Source: an uncultured Pirellula sp.
Lineage (GTDB): Bacteria; Planctomycetota; Planctomycetia; Pirellulales; Pirellulaceae
Length of the DNA: 64,000 nucleotides
Direction of reading: 5' to 3'
NCBI GenBank assembly: GCA_903858115.1
Contig: CAIOHR010000058.1
Coordinates: 167,303 to 231,302 of the forward strand
The position numbers and the translations under genes are program-made. Shown one piece after another: positions 18,721-28,447 of this stretch. Positions within the stretch are counted from its first letter, which is position 1. Each line of letters opens with the position of its first letter. The notes beneath the pieces were generated by a model. That model was not told the origin of the DNA and did not search any database. It saw only the letters and a list, made by a program, of their open reading frames with translations.

Positions 18721-21696
18721 GTGGCAGTACGAATTTATTCGCTGGCGAAGGACTTAGGACTAGACAGTAAAGAGCTGGTCGATCTCTGTACGCGTATAGG
18801 TATTCAGAATAAGGGTAGCGCGCTCGCTAGTCTCGAGGACGAAGAGATTGCGCGCATCAAAAAGCACCTTTCCGATAGATCCGCGGCGACGACCGCTGCC
18901 GCTGCTCCTCCTGTAGCAAAGCCGACCCGAGAGCCAGCGAAAGAGGCGCCGGTTCGTGACGCAGCCAATCGATTTGGAGGTGCAAAACGAGATCTTTCCG
19001 TTGGTCGTCGTTCTCCTGCCCTGGCGGGTGTCGGCGCAGGCAGTAACGATTCGCAAGAGTCGGAAGATGAGCTCTCTGAGAGTGAAGCAGTAGAAGCCGA
19101 GCCTATGCCGTCTGAAACTGTTTCGTCCCCGGATCCCGTGGTTGCACAAAGCCAATCGACCGAGACAGAAGCAGAGCCAGAAGTCTCCGAGTCGGTTGCG
19201 AAGGACTCAGTTCCGGTAGATGTGGTTGAAGAGAAGTCGTCGAGCGATGAAGATCCGTCGAGTCCGACTCCCGACAAACCGCAAGCGGGGCAGCGTAGGG
19301 ATGATTTCTATTCGCCCGCGCAAACAAGCGGCAAAGTTCGTGTTCTTGGCAGACCGAAGCTTGGATCGGAAGGTTCGAAACCAACTGGGGATCGGACGGA
19401 TCGAGCCAAGAAGTCACGCGAACCCATATTGAATCTGGCGAAGATCCCAAAGTCATCGACGCCATCCCCTGCACCAAAATCGCAAGAGCCTGCTACGCAA
19501 AAGCCCATCGTGAAGCTGACGCCTGACGTCATTCAGGGGGTGAAGAAGGGGATGGAGAAACCTTCGGAAAAGCCACAGCCTCCGCAAAAGCCCGGCCAAT
19601 CTGCTGGTTCGGGTGGGCGTGCTTCGACACCGAGTCAAACGATGCATGCGGGACTCGCTGACTTCAAAGCGAACGCGGAGAATAAACTCAATCAGAAAGG
19701 CAAAAAGCCGGTCGCTGATGAAGAAGCTCCAGTAGCTGCAAAGAAAAAGAGTTTTGCGGATACCCGTGCTGACCGCTTGAAAAGCACGAAGATCAAGACG
19801 ACCAAAGACTTGGCGTTGATCGAAGAGGAAGAGAACAACCGTCGAGGTGGAAAAGGTGGTCGGCACAAAAAGCAACCGACGATTGCACGGAAGGAAAAGG
19901 CTATCCTTGAAATGCCTTGCTCTATCCGAAGTTTCTCCGAAGCTGCTGGTGTACCTGCGGCTCGTGTGCTTCGGTCGTTGATGATGATGGGAACCATGGT
20001 AAACATCAACTCCACCCTTTCGCAGGAATTGGCGGAGATGGTCGCTGCGGACATCGGTATCGATATCGAGTTCAAGCAAGCGGAATCCTTGGAAACAAGC
20101 TTGATCAATCGGCTGGAGGCGGTCGAAGATAATCCAGAAGACATGGTATCGCGACCTCCGATTGTTACGTTCCTTGGGCACGTCGACCACGGCAAGACGT
20201 CGTTGTTGGATTACCTGATTGGAACGAAGATCGTCACTGGCGAAGCTGGCGGTATTACGCAGCACATTCGAGCTTACCAAGTCAAAAAGGACGGGCGGGC
20301 TATATCGTTCGTTGATACGCCAGGCCACGAAGCATTTACGGAAATGCGAGCACGTGGGGCGAATGTTACAGACATCGCAATTCTAGTAGTGGCGTTGGAT
20401 GACGGCATCATGCCGCAAACGGAAGAGGCTATCTCGCACGCGAAAGCGGCAGGCGTACCGATCGTTATTGCTGGTAACAAATGCGATTTGCCAGGTGCGG
20501 ATCTTAATCGTCTGATGACGCAGATGACGGAGCATGGTTTAACTCCGAGTGCGTGGGGGGGCGATGTCGAAGTCGTTCCAACCAGTGCGATCACTGGCCA
20601 AGGTATGGATGAATTGCTAGAAACCGTTCTAACGGTTGCAGAGCTTCATGAGTATCGAGCCAATCCGAAACGAGCTGCGACAGGGGTTTGCTTAGAAAGC
20701 GAACAACAATCCGATCGTGGAGTCATCGCGAAGGTGATGGTGCAGAACGGTACGCTCCGCGTCGGCGATATCGTCGTCTGCGGATCGACGTTTGGTAGAG
20801 TCAAGGCGATCTACGATACATTGAAGAAGAACAAACAGCTCACAGAAGCCGGTCCTTCCGTACCGGTCAACATTACCGGATTGGATAAACCACCCGAGGC
20901 TGGTGAGAAGTTCTTCGTTCTTGATGACATCGGGCAAGCGAGACAGTTGTCTGCGGATCGCGAAATGGCACTTCGCTCCACTTCCCTGTCTGGCACTTCG
21001 CCGAAAGTCTCCTTCGAGACATTCCAAGAATTGCTACAAAGCGGGAAGCTTGGCGTCAAAGAAGACAAAGTGGTCCTCAACCTTATTATTCGAGCCGACG
21101 TTCGCGGTTCATTGGAAGCGATCGAGAAAGAGCTTACCAAGCTCGATCACCCCGAAGTTGAAATCAAGATCTTGCAGCGTTCGGTCGGTGGAATCACCGT
21201 AGCTGACGTTACATTGGCGAGCGCCTCTCAGGCTGTCATCGTCGGTTTTAACGTCACGCCTGACGAGGCTGCACGAGTGTTGGCTGATGCACGAAACGTA
21301 GAAGTACGACGATACGACATCATTTATAACCTGGCTTTGGACATCAAGTCACTCATTGAGGGTCGATTGAAGCCAGAGGAAAAAGTGGTGGAACTAGGTC
21401 GTGCGATTGTCAAGCAAGTGTTCAGCGTTTCTCGAGTTGGCACGATTGCTGGTTGTTTCGTCGCCCAAGGGGCAATCGAACGAGGATGCCGAATGCGCGT
21501 CTTCCGAGATGGTCGTAAGATCGGTGAATACAACCTGGATACCTTGAAGCGTCATAAAGATGATGCCAAAGAAGTCCCACGTGGCATGGAGTGCGGTATC
21601 AAGTTGGCTGGATTCAACGACATCAAGGTCGACGATCTTCTAGAGGCGTATCGTATCGAAGAAGTTGCCCGAAAATTGGAGCCTTCGAGATCTTAA
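18721..21696 (+). CDS. infB: Translation initiation factor IF-2
   Basis: 991 aa, GTG start; VTFLGHVDHGKTSLLDYLIGTKIVTGEAGGITQHI, FVDTPGHEAFTEMRARGA, GNKCDLP. Confidence 0.97.
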   Translation: MAVRIYSLAKDLGLDSKELVDLCTRIGIQNKGSALASLEDEEIARIKKHLSDRSAATTAAAAPPVAKPTREPAKEAPVRDAANRFGGAKRDLSVGRRSPALAGVGAGSNDSQESEDELSESEAVEAEPMPSETVSSPDPVVAQSQSTETEAEPEVSESVAKDSVPVDVVEEKSSSDEDPSSPTPDKPQAGQRRDDFYSPAQTSGKVRVLGRPKLGSEGSKPTGDRTDRAKKSREPILNLAKIPKSSTPSPAPKSQEPATQKPIVKLTPDVIQGVKKGMEKPSEKPQPPQKPGQSAGSGGRASTPSQTMHAGLADFKANAENKLNQKGKKPVADEEAPVAAKKKSFADTRADRLKSTKIKTTKDLALIEEEENNRRGGKGGRHKKQPTIARKEKAILEMPCSIRSFSEAAGVPAARVLRSLMMMGTMVNINSTLSQELAEMVAADIGIDIEFKQAESLETSLINRLEAVEDNPEDMVSRPPIVTFLGHVDHGKTSLLDYLIGTKIVTGEAGGITQHIRAYQVKKDGRAISFVDTPGHEAFTEMRARGANVTDIAILVVALDDGIMPQTEEAISHAKAAGVPIVIAGNKCDLPGADLNRLMTQMTEHGLTPSAWGGDVEVVPTSAITGQGMDELLETVLTVAELHEYRANPKRAATGVCLESEQQSDRGVIAKVMVQNGTLRVGDIVVCGSTFGRVKAIYDTLKKNKQLTEAGPSVPVNITGLDKPPEAGEKFFVLDDIGQARQLSADREMALRSTSLSGTSPKVSFETFQELLQSGKLGVKEDKVVLNLIIRADVRGSLEAIEKELTKLDHPEVEIKILQRSVGGITVADVTLASASQAVIVGFNVTPDEAARVLADARNVEVRRYDIIYNLALDIKSLIEGRLKPEEKVVELGRAIVKQVFSVSRVGTIAGCFVAQGAIERGCRMRVFRDGRKIGEYNLDTLKRHKDDAKEVPRGMECGIKLAGFNDIKVDDLLEAYRIEEVARKLEPSRS

Positions 21697-21746
21697 CGCA
21701 ACGACCGCTCTTCAAAAGCGATCGATAAGCGAAAGAATGCACAACA

Positions 21747-22184
21747 ATGACTGTACGAAGACTACTGAAGGCTGGCGAGGCTATTCGAGAAGTGGTTTCC
21801 ATGGCGATTCTCACAGAATTGCGGGACCCCCGTGTCAAGAACGTAACTGTTCTCGGTGTCGAAGTAGCCCCTGATATGCGAGAGGCCAAAGTGGTCGTTA
21901 GCATCATGGGAAACAAAACGCAGCAATCCACGAGTCTTCGTGGATTGCAAAACTCTGCTGGATTTCTTCAATCGAAAATCTCCGAAAGAATTGATACACG
22001 CTACATCCCCAAGCTAACCTTCGTATTGGACGATGGGGTGAAGAAATCGATGGCAGTCTCCCAGATCCTTGAGCAAATCAAGGCAGAACGTGATGCTTCT
22101 CAGGCACTGCCGACGGAGGAACAATCAAAGGTCGATTCTGGCTCCCTTTCAGAAGAGCCCGTCGATGACCCACCATCGAATTGA
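21747..22184 (+). CDS. rbfA: Ribosome-binding factor A
   Basis: 145 aa; [44 protein letters not shown]; directly after infB. Confidence 0.93.
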   Translation: MTVRRLLKAGEAIREVVSMAILTELRDPRVKNVTVLGVEVAPDMREAKVVVSIMGNKTQQSTSLRGLQNSAGFLQSKISERIDTRYIPKLTFVLDDGVKKSMAVSQILEQIKAERDASQALPTEEQSKVDSGSLSEEPVDDPPSN

Positions 22185-22316
22185 TTCATCTGGGCTGCGC
22201 TGGATCGATGGATTCTAACAGCGTAAGATTTCAGATTCGTTGTTGCATCAGAGATGCGACCTTTGTCCAGTTCTGTATTCAATTAAAACCATTGATCATC
22301 TTCGCAAGTTAACGAC

Positions 22317-23552
22317 ATGAGCAGCCGAGCAGAAAAGTTCGAACAACTTCATAAATCCTTGAAGAAGCACTACAAGTTCACAGAGGACACGACAGAACGC
22401 AGTGTTCTCGAGTCCCTGCTCTATGCCTGCTGCCTGGAAGATGCTCGCCCAGATCAAGCCGAAGAGGCATTTGCGAAACTGCAACAAACGTATTTCGATT
22501 GGAACGAAGTTCGCGTCACCACGACCATCGAACTAAGCGAAGTATTGATAGGGCTTCCTAATCCGTCGGCCGCGGGGCATCGAATCAAGAGGTGTTTGCA
22601 ATCGATATTCGAGACGAGGTATCAGTACGATCTAGATGACCTCAAGAAAGCAAACCTCACCAAGGCGACTGAGGACATGCAAGCTTGGCAAGGGATGACG
22701 CCATTCGTGTTGAACTATGTGTCTCAACATTCATTAGGTGGCCACGCGATTCCTGCAGACACAGCCATACTCGAAGCACTGTTAGCGGCGGACATTCTGA
22801 CAACGGCAGAGGTTGAGAAGAAGTCTATTCCTGGAGTTGAGCGAGCTATCCCGAAGAACAAGGGATTGGAGTTTGCGAGCTTGCTACATCAATTCGCGGT
22901 AGATTTTTCCGCGAATGCCAAGAGCTCCATCGCTCTTGCGGTATTCAAAGATTTGGGTGTAACACCGAAGGCAAAAGTTGTAACGCCACCTCCCGCACCA
23001 AAGACAAACAAGAAAGCTCCTGCTCCCCCCGAGCCGGCTTCCAAACCGAGTCCGGTTGCAGCGGAAAAATCCCCTGCAAAACCAAGTCTAAAGGACTCAG
23101 AAAAAGAATTGAATTCTCCATCAGCTGACAAAGTAGGGAAGCCAAAAGGCTCGCCCAGCAAAGCCGAAGCGGTGAAGGCGGAACCTGCCAAGCTAGCCAA
23201 ACTAGAAGCCCTCAAGGGCGATAAGAAATCATCTGCAATTCAGGATACAGTAAAGAAGTCAGGGAAAGCCGACGCAAAGTTACCAGAAGTTAAATCGAAA
23301 GATCACAAGAAGCCAGAAGCAGCCAAGCCCGCAGCGAAAGCAACCGCGAAACCTGCTCCGCCTACGAAGCCTGTGAAGGGGAAGGCCGTCGAGAAACCAC
23401 CCACGAAGAAGACAACAAAGATTGCACCGACAAAGGGAAAGTCGGCTCCTTTGTCGAAATCTACACCGAAGGCGGACAAGTCCGAGGCTTCGTCCAAAAA
23501 GCCAGCGAAAATGGCAAACAACGTCAAAATGACAAAGAAGAAACCGAAGTAG
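22317..23552 (+). CDS. HhH-GPD/endonuclease III-like domain with long Lys/Ala/Pro-rich tail
   Basis: 411 aa; N-terminal half EVLIGLPNPSAAGHRIKRCLQSIFE and LGGHAIPADTAILEALLAADIL resemble the HhH-GPD fold; residues ~220-411 low-complexity K/A/P. Confidence 0.6.
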   Translation: MSSRAEKFEQLHKSLKKHYKFTEDTTERSVLESLLYACCLEDARPDQAEEAFAKLQQTYFDWNEVRVTTTIELSEVLIGLPNPSAAGHRIKRCLQSIFETRYQYDLDDLKKANLTKATEDMQAWQGMTPFVLNYVSQHSLGGHAIPADTAILEALLAADILTTAEVEKKSIPGVERAIPKNKGLEFASLLHQFAVDFSANAKSSIALAVFKDLGVTPKAKVVTPPPAPKTNKKAPAPPEPASKPSPVAAEKSPAKPSLKDSEKELNSPSADKVGKPKGSPSKAEAVKAEPAKLAKLEALKGDKKSSAIQDTVKKSGKADAKLPEVKSKDHKKPEAAKPAAKATAKPAPPTKPVKGKAVEKPPTKKTTKIAPTKGKSAPLSKSTPKADKSEASSKKPAKMANNVKMTKKKPK

Positions 23553-23638
23553 TCTGATGAAACTATATGTTGCTGCATCGTCCTTCGATTCAGTAGCTTG
23601 CAACTGATTGAATCACTTTTGTACAGAGGAGCTCTCCC

Positions 23639-24385
23639 ATGGCTGGCCACTCGCAGTGGGCAAACATCAAACATCGAAAAGCCGCAGTTGATGCTAAGAG
23701 AAGCAAACTTTGGAGCAAACTCTCCAAAGCAATCATTGTTGCGGCAAAACTCGGAGGAGGAGATCCTTCGGCCAATGTACGACTGCGAACTGCAATTCTA
23801 GATGCGAAAGCTGTTTCGCTTCCTCGCGACAACATCGAGCGAGCAATCAAAAAAGGAACAGGAGAAATCGCGGGTGGCGATGTCGAAGAAATTCTGTACG
23901 AAGGCTATGGGCCAGGCGGTGTGGCGGTCCTTTGTGATATTCTCACCGATAACCGCAACCGTACAGCACCAGAAGTTAGAAAGTTGTTTGAGAACTATGG
24001 CGGTAAGTTAGGTTCGACCAATTGCGTTGCGTACCTTTTCGAACGAAAAGGATTTTTCTCGATCAAGCAAAGCACCATCGAGCTTGAAAAGTTGATGGAG
24101 CTAGCACTCGAGAATGGCGCAGACGATGTTACGGAAAGTGGCGAGTACTTTGAGCTGACATGCGCCCCGGAGGCCTATTCAGGACTTGCGGAAGCCTTGG
24201 ACGCACAGAACATTGCGGTTGAAAACAAGGAAGTTTCGCGGGTACCCAGTTCGACAGTAGACGTCGATTCCGAAACAGCCGTCTCCGTGATGAAGTTGCT
24301 AGAGAAGCTTGAGGAACACGACGATGTTCAATCTGTTGCATCGAATGTGAACTTTACCGAAGAGCAACTGGCCTCGTTCCAGTAA
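23639..24385 (+). CDS. yebC: YebC/PmpR family transcriptional regulator
   Basis: 248 aa; MAGHSQWANIKHRKAAVDAKRSKLWSKLSKAIIVAAKLGGGDPSANVRLRTAI. Confidence 0.96.
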   Translation: MAGHSQWANIKHRKAAVDAKRSKLWSKLSKAIIVAAKLGGGDPSANVRLRTAILDAKAVSLPRDNIERAIKKGTGEIAGGDVEEILYEGYGPGGVAVLCDILTDNRNRTAPEVRKLFENYGGKLGSTNCVAYLFERKGFFSIKQSTIELEKLMELALENGADDVTESGEYFELTCAPEAYSGLAEALDAQNIAVENKEVSRVPSSTVDVDSETAVSVMKLLEKLEEHDDVQSVASNVNFTEEQLASFQ

Positions 24386-24415
24386 AGCGGCATAACTCGA
24401 CTGAAGGATGATACT

Positions 24416-25771
24416 TTGTCCACGATCCTGGCTCAAATCGAGCGACTGGATGCATCGCACCCCGGTTTCTCGGATTCTATCCTTTCGCTGCGAAAGAAGC
24501 TTAGCCCTGATGGCTCGGTAGTCTCCGCCAGAGGAAAGGAACTCACGATCCAAGTATTCGGCGAGCCTCTATCGCCAGGCCAAGTTGTGGAACGGATTTG
24601 CAACGATGTCAGGACGATGGGAACCTCGGCCGTGCTCCGTTACGCGCGAGCACTCGACGATCCGAAGATCACTGCCGAGGGGCTGAGGGTTCCCGTCGAT
24701 CGCATCAAAGCGGCGCACGATGCAGCGTCCCTTGAGTTTCTAGCATCGGTACGCCGAATTCGAGACAACATTCGGTTGTTTCAGTCAGGAATTCTTCACA
24801 GGGACGTCTCTCTCCAACCCAAACCAGGCGTCGTCCTAGAGCAGCGTTATACGGCGTTGAATCGGGTGGGGATTTGCGTGCCAGGCGGAGCTGCAGCCTA
24901 TCCCTCGACGGTGCTCATGACAGCAGTGCCAGCCCAGTGCGCTGGTGTGAAGGAGATCGCGATCGTCGCGCCCCCGACACCTTTGGGCGCTTACAACGCG
25001 GATATGCTCTCGGTATGTTGGGAGCTGGGGATTCGCGAAGTCTATGCAGTTGGGGGCGCACAAGCGGTGGCGGCACTCGCGTACGGGATTCCTGAGATAG
25101 CCCCCGTCGACAAAATAGTCGGTCCCGGCAACTTGTTCGTTGCGTTGGCAAAGCGCTTTGTGTACGGGCATGTCGATATCGATTCCATCGCCGGTCCCAG
25201 TGAAGTGGTTGTCTTGGCCGACTCCACGACCAATCCAAAGTTCGCAGCGTCTGATGTGTTGGCTCAAGCGGAGCATTCACCGGGGGCTAGTATCGTTATC
25301 AGTTGGGACGCTTCGATACTCGACGCCATCGAAGCGAGCGTGAACGAACAACTAAGAAGTCTAGAAAGAGCGGACCTGACGGTAGCATCATTGAATGCTT
25401 TTGGCGCCTTGATCTTGTGTCGCGATGAAGATCAAGCGTGCGAGGTCACCAATCTGATCGCGCCCGAGCACTTACAGATTGCAACGGACAATGCTCGATC
25501 GTTGTTGCCGAAGATTCGTAATAGTGGAGCAACCTTTTTGGGCCATTATTCTCCTGTTGCACTTGGCGACTATGCGGCAGGACCATCGCACGTACTCCCT
25601 ACCGGTGGAACGGCTCGCTGGGCATCGGGTTTATCCTCGAATCATTTCTTACGGTCCAGCAGCGTGATTGAGTATAGTGCTGAAGCGTTGCGTGCTATCG
25701 CACCCGATGTCGTAGCACTTGCCGACAAAGAAGGTCTCACCGCGCATAAGCAAAGCGTTGTGATTCGTTAA
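24416..25771 (+). CDS. hisD: Histidinol dehydrogenase
   Basis: 451 aa, TTG start; RVGICVPGGAAAYPSTVLMTAVPAQCAGVKEIAIVAPP, VGPGNLFVALAKRFVYGHVDIDSIAGPSEVVVLAD, AEHSPGA. Confidence 0.96.
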   Translation: MSTILAQIERLDASHPGFSDSILSLRKKLSPDGSVVSARGKELTIQVFGEPLSPGQVVERICNDVRTMGTSAVLRYARALDDPKITAEGLRVPVDRIKAAHDAASLEFLASVRRIRDNIRLFQSGILHRDVSLQPKPGVVLEQRYTALNRVGICVPGGAAAYPSTVLMTAVPAQCAGVKEIAIVAPPTPLGAYNADMLSVCWELGIREVYAVGGAQAVAALAYGIPEIAPVDKIVGPGNLFVALAKRFVYGHVDIDSIAGPSEVVVLADSTTNPKFAASDVLAQAEHSPGASIVISWDASILDAIEASVNEQLRSLERADLTVASLNAFGALILCRDEDQACEVTNLIAPEHLQIATDNARSLLPKIRNSGATFLGHYSPVALGDYAAGPSHVLPTGGTARWASGLSSNHFLRSSSVIEYSAEALRAIAPDVVALADKEGLTAHKQSVVIR

Positions 25772-25811
25772 CGCATCGCTTTCAACATCGTCGTGGTTCG
25801 CTCCGCGAACC
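25755..25811 (+). repeat. 57-bp direct repeat, copy A (hisD 3' end plus hairpin)
   Basis: gcgttgtgattcgttaacgcatcgctttcaacatcgtcgtggttcgctccgcgaacc; identical to 35187-35243; ends in hairpin GGTTCGC-TCC-GCGAACC. Confidence 0.97.
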
Positions 25812-25849
25812 AATGTCAGCTCGCTATGTGATTTCTCGTGATTTATAAC

Positions 25850-25961
25850 ACCTGCAGGTTTTACGTTTCGCGCCGATTTTCGACATGGATTCGACTTTTG
25901 CAATGTAGTCATACTCTCTCTGGGACGAGTGTTAACAAACTTTCGAGTTCGCTAAAATCCA
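25850..25961 (-). pseudogene. Degraded 3' remnant of an alkD-like gene
   Basis: Minus strand reads (V)DFSELESLLTLVPERV then, after a deletion/frameshift, DYIAKVESMSKIGAKRKTC, matching DLDLSEIESLLTLVSEKV and DYIAKVESMSEVGVKRKSSKC of the intact gene at 34287-35000. Confidence 0.88.
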
Positions 25962-26002
25962 CTTTGTCCGGTTACACCTGTGATCAGAGCATTTTTGGTC
26001 AT
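25962..26002 (-). pseudogene. gmd: 5' fragment of a GDP-mannose 4,6-dehydratase gene
   Basis: Minus strand from ATG at 26002: MTKNALITGVTGQ, typical Gmd N-terminus, then fused to the alkD remnant; upstream ggaagg may be an RBS. Confidence 0.6.
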
Positions 26003-26300
26003 CGAATCGATCCTTCCCAGAAAATCGTCGCCCTAACTTGCCAAACTTAACGGAAGGCAAAACGCTGGCGCAAGCGTGATAGCGGATTGAGTACTTCGAT
26101 TGCAATAGCGTGGAAACCTGGAAACCCAGGATTTCGAATTGGAAGCAATCGCTAGTTACTTATCGGCTGATCCAAGACTTAATTTGAGCAAACTGCCCAA
26201 TCGCCATTGACCCGAACTTCTTGCCACGACTAACTTACCAACTTCGCACGGTCTGAAGGGGTCAGCCCGCGCGAGTTCAACAAGCCAAAGGAGTGGCGAG

Positions 26301-27578
26301 ATGCACGAAAAGATTGATAATTGCAGGATTTGTGGATGCAAAAACCTGGTCGAAATATTGCACCTAGGCGATCAAGCATTGACGGGAGTTTTCCCGAAGT
26401 CAAAATTCCAAGCGGTTCCAATTGGCCCGCTGCAGCTGGTCAAATGCGCTGACGGCTGTGGTTTGGTGCAGCTCAATCATTCTTTCCCCGCTGACCAAAT
26501 GTACGGAGATAACTACGGGTACCGATCCGGCCTAAACGCGTCGATGGTAAAGCATCTACAAGGGCGAGTCAGAGAGGCTCGGTCTCGCGTTGAGCTTCAG
26601 CCTGGTGACATTGTACTTGATATCGGTAGCAACGATTCGACGACTCTACGCGCCTACGGAGACAAGGGTTTCCGGCTGATTGGCATGGACCCGAGTGGCC
26701 TCAAGTTCAAAGAGTACTATCCGAGCTACGTCCAACTAATTCCTGATTTTTTCAATGCGGACGCGTTCACAAAGCACTTCGGTCAAGAAAAAGCCAAAAT
26801 CGTTTCCTCGATCGCCATGTTTTATGATCTGGATGATCCCACCAGCTTTATGAAGCAAGTGTATGATTGTCTGGACGAAGAAGGTATCTGGGTATTCGAG
26901 CAGAGCTATTTGCCGCTCATGGTAGAACGAAATGCCTATGACACCGTTTGCCATGAGCATGTCAGCTACTATGCTCTCAAGCAAATCCAATGGATGACAG
27001 ATCAAATCGGCTTCAAAATACTTGATGTCGAGCTGAACGACGTCAACGGGGGCAGTTTCTGCGTGACGGTCGCAAAATCGAGTTCGAAACATGTTGCGAA
27101 TGAACGTGTTGTCCAAGAACTGTTGGAGCGGGAGCAAGCAGATGGGTACAACGATTGGGCTGTTTACGATCGATTCCGCGAAAGAGTATTCCGACTTCGA
27201 GACGAGCTTAAAAGCCTATTGCTTCAACTGAATGCTTCGGGCAACGATGTTTGTGGATACGGTGCGTCCACCAAAGGAAACGTGGTCCTTCAATTTTGCG
27301 ATGTTACCACCAAACAACTACGTGGCATTGCAGAAGTGAACCAAGAGAAATTCGGAGCTTTCACGCCATTCAACTATATTCCTATCTCATCCGAGTCGGA
27401 TATCAAAGCCGGGAATCCTGACTACATGATCGTTTTGCCGTGGCATTTTCGAGAGAATATCTTGAAACGAGAACAAGGATACCTTGCGGCTGGCGGAAAC
27501 CTAATTTTTCCGCTTCCTAATCTTGAAATCGTATACGGTACTGCAGCACAGAGAACAACAGGCCGCGTTGCGGCGTAG
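26301..27578 (+). CDS. SAM-dependent C-methyltransferase (NDP-sugar C-methyltransferase-like)
   Basis: 425 aa; N-terminal Cys cluster CRICGCKNLVEILHLGDQALTGVFP, VLDIGSNDSTTLRAYGDKGFRLIGMDPSG, C-terminal GYGASTKGNVVLQFC. Confidence 0.85.
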   Translation: MHEKIDNCRICGCKNLVEILHLGDQALTGVFPKSKFQAVPIGPLQLVKCADGCGLVQLNHSFPADQMYGDNYGYRSGLNASMVKHLQGRVREARSRVELQPGDIVLDIGSNDSTTLRAYGDKGFRLIGMDPSGLKFKEYYPSYVQLIPDFFNADAFTKHFGQEKAKIVSSIAMFYDLDDPTSFMKQVYDCLDEEGIWVFEQSYLPLMVERNAYDTVCHEHVSYYALKQIQWMTDQIGFKILDVELNDVNGGSFCVTVAKSSSKHVANERVVQELLEREQADGYNDWAVYDRFRERVFRLRDELKSLLLQLNASGNDVCGYGASTKGNVVLQFCDVTTKQLRGIAEVNQEKFGAFTPFNYIPISSESDIKAGNPDYMIVLPWHFRENILKREQGYLAAGGNLIFPLPNLEIVYGTAAQRTTGRVAA

Positions 27579-27593
27579 AAGCAAGAGCGTGAC

Positions 27594-28436
27594 ATGCAAG
27601 TGAAGAGATTCATCAAAAGTTGCCAACGAAAACTGTTAGCGCCATTCGATACTCGCTGGAAACGAGCCAAACTTAAAGCGGAGAAATTTGTGCTCAAAAC
27701 GATGGCTAAGCATGGAATTGCGTGCTCGGAAAATAGCATTCGACGCACGGACGGTGGGACGGCGGGAATCAGTTTGTCAGGTGGAGTAGGAGTCTTAAGT
27801 ATGGAATCGAGCAATCTCATGCTTGCATTCTTAAAAGCTAGCCAACGCCAAATTCCCGATCCTCGTACGTTGTTTCAAGCGATTGCAATTGGAAATGGCT
27901 TGGTGTTAGTCGGTCATCCACACGTCGGAACCATGTATGCGAACGCGTCAGATGTAGTTCAGTTGCCGCGACTTGTGATGAGAAACTACCAAGAAGACAC
28001 GACGATTGCACTTGAACGCTCCGTGGGTGGAGGTGATTTCGTGCTGCACTTCGGTGCACAACAAGGTTATCATTTGCTAACGCTATCACACCTGGTTGGT
28101 CCAACAGGACTACTGGTCGCATTCGAAACAAACGACGATATCGGTACGCTGAGACTGAATGTAGAGTCTCATAGGTTAGAATCTCAAGTCACCATCGTTG
28201 GACATGAGATTCGCACCTGTCAGAGTCTCACGCTGCTCACCCCTCCGGGCAAGAACTGCATCGTTTTTGTATCCGAGGGAACTCAACTGGATCCGCTGAC
28301 TGCAAGAAGCCTCACGGAATTCCTGAAGATCAATTCACTTGCAACCATCGTCGATGGTGCCCGAGTCGTATCCATCGAGGAGTTTGTAGGAAAAATCTCG
28401 AAGGCGAGCGCGTTTCCTTTTACCTCCGCCGCATAG
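27594..28436 (+). CDS. FkbM-like methyltransferase, divergent
   Basis: 280 aa; GGGDFVLHFGAQQGYHLLTLSHLVGPTGLLVAFETN resembles the FkbM SAM-binding segment with altered residues. Confidence 0.55.
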   Translation: MQVKRFIKSCQRKLLAPFDTRWKRAKLKAEKFVLKTMAKHGIACSENSIRRTDGGTAGISLSGGVGVLSMESSNLMLAFLKASQRQIPDPRTLFQAIAIGNGLVLVGHPHVGTMYANASDVVQLPRLVMRNYQEDTTIALERSVGGGDFVLHFGAQQGYHLLTLSHLVGPTGLLVAFETNDDIGTLRLNVESHRLESQVTIVGHEIRTCQSLTLLTPPGKNCIVFVSEGTQLDPLTARSLTEFLKINSLATIVDGARVVSIEEFVGKISKASAFPFTSAA

Positions 28437-28447
28437 CGAGAAAACCG

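Noticed and set aside
19453-20328. 291-aa minus-strand ORF
   Set aside because: Lies entirely antisense within infB; Arg/Leu/Ser-rich shadow ORF with no recognisable motifs.
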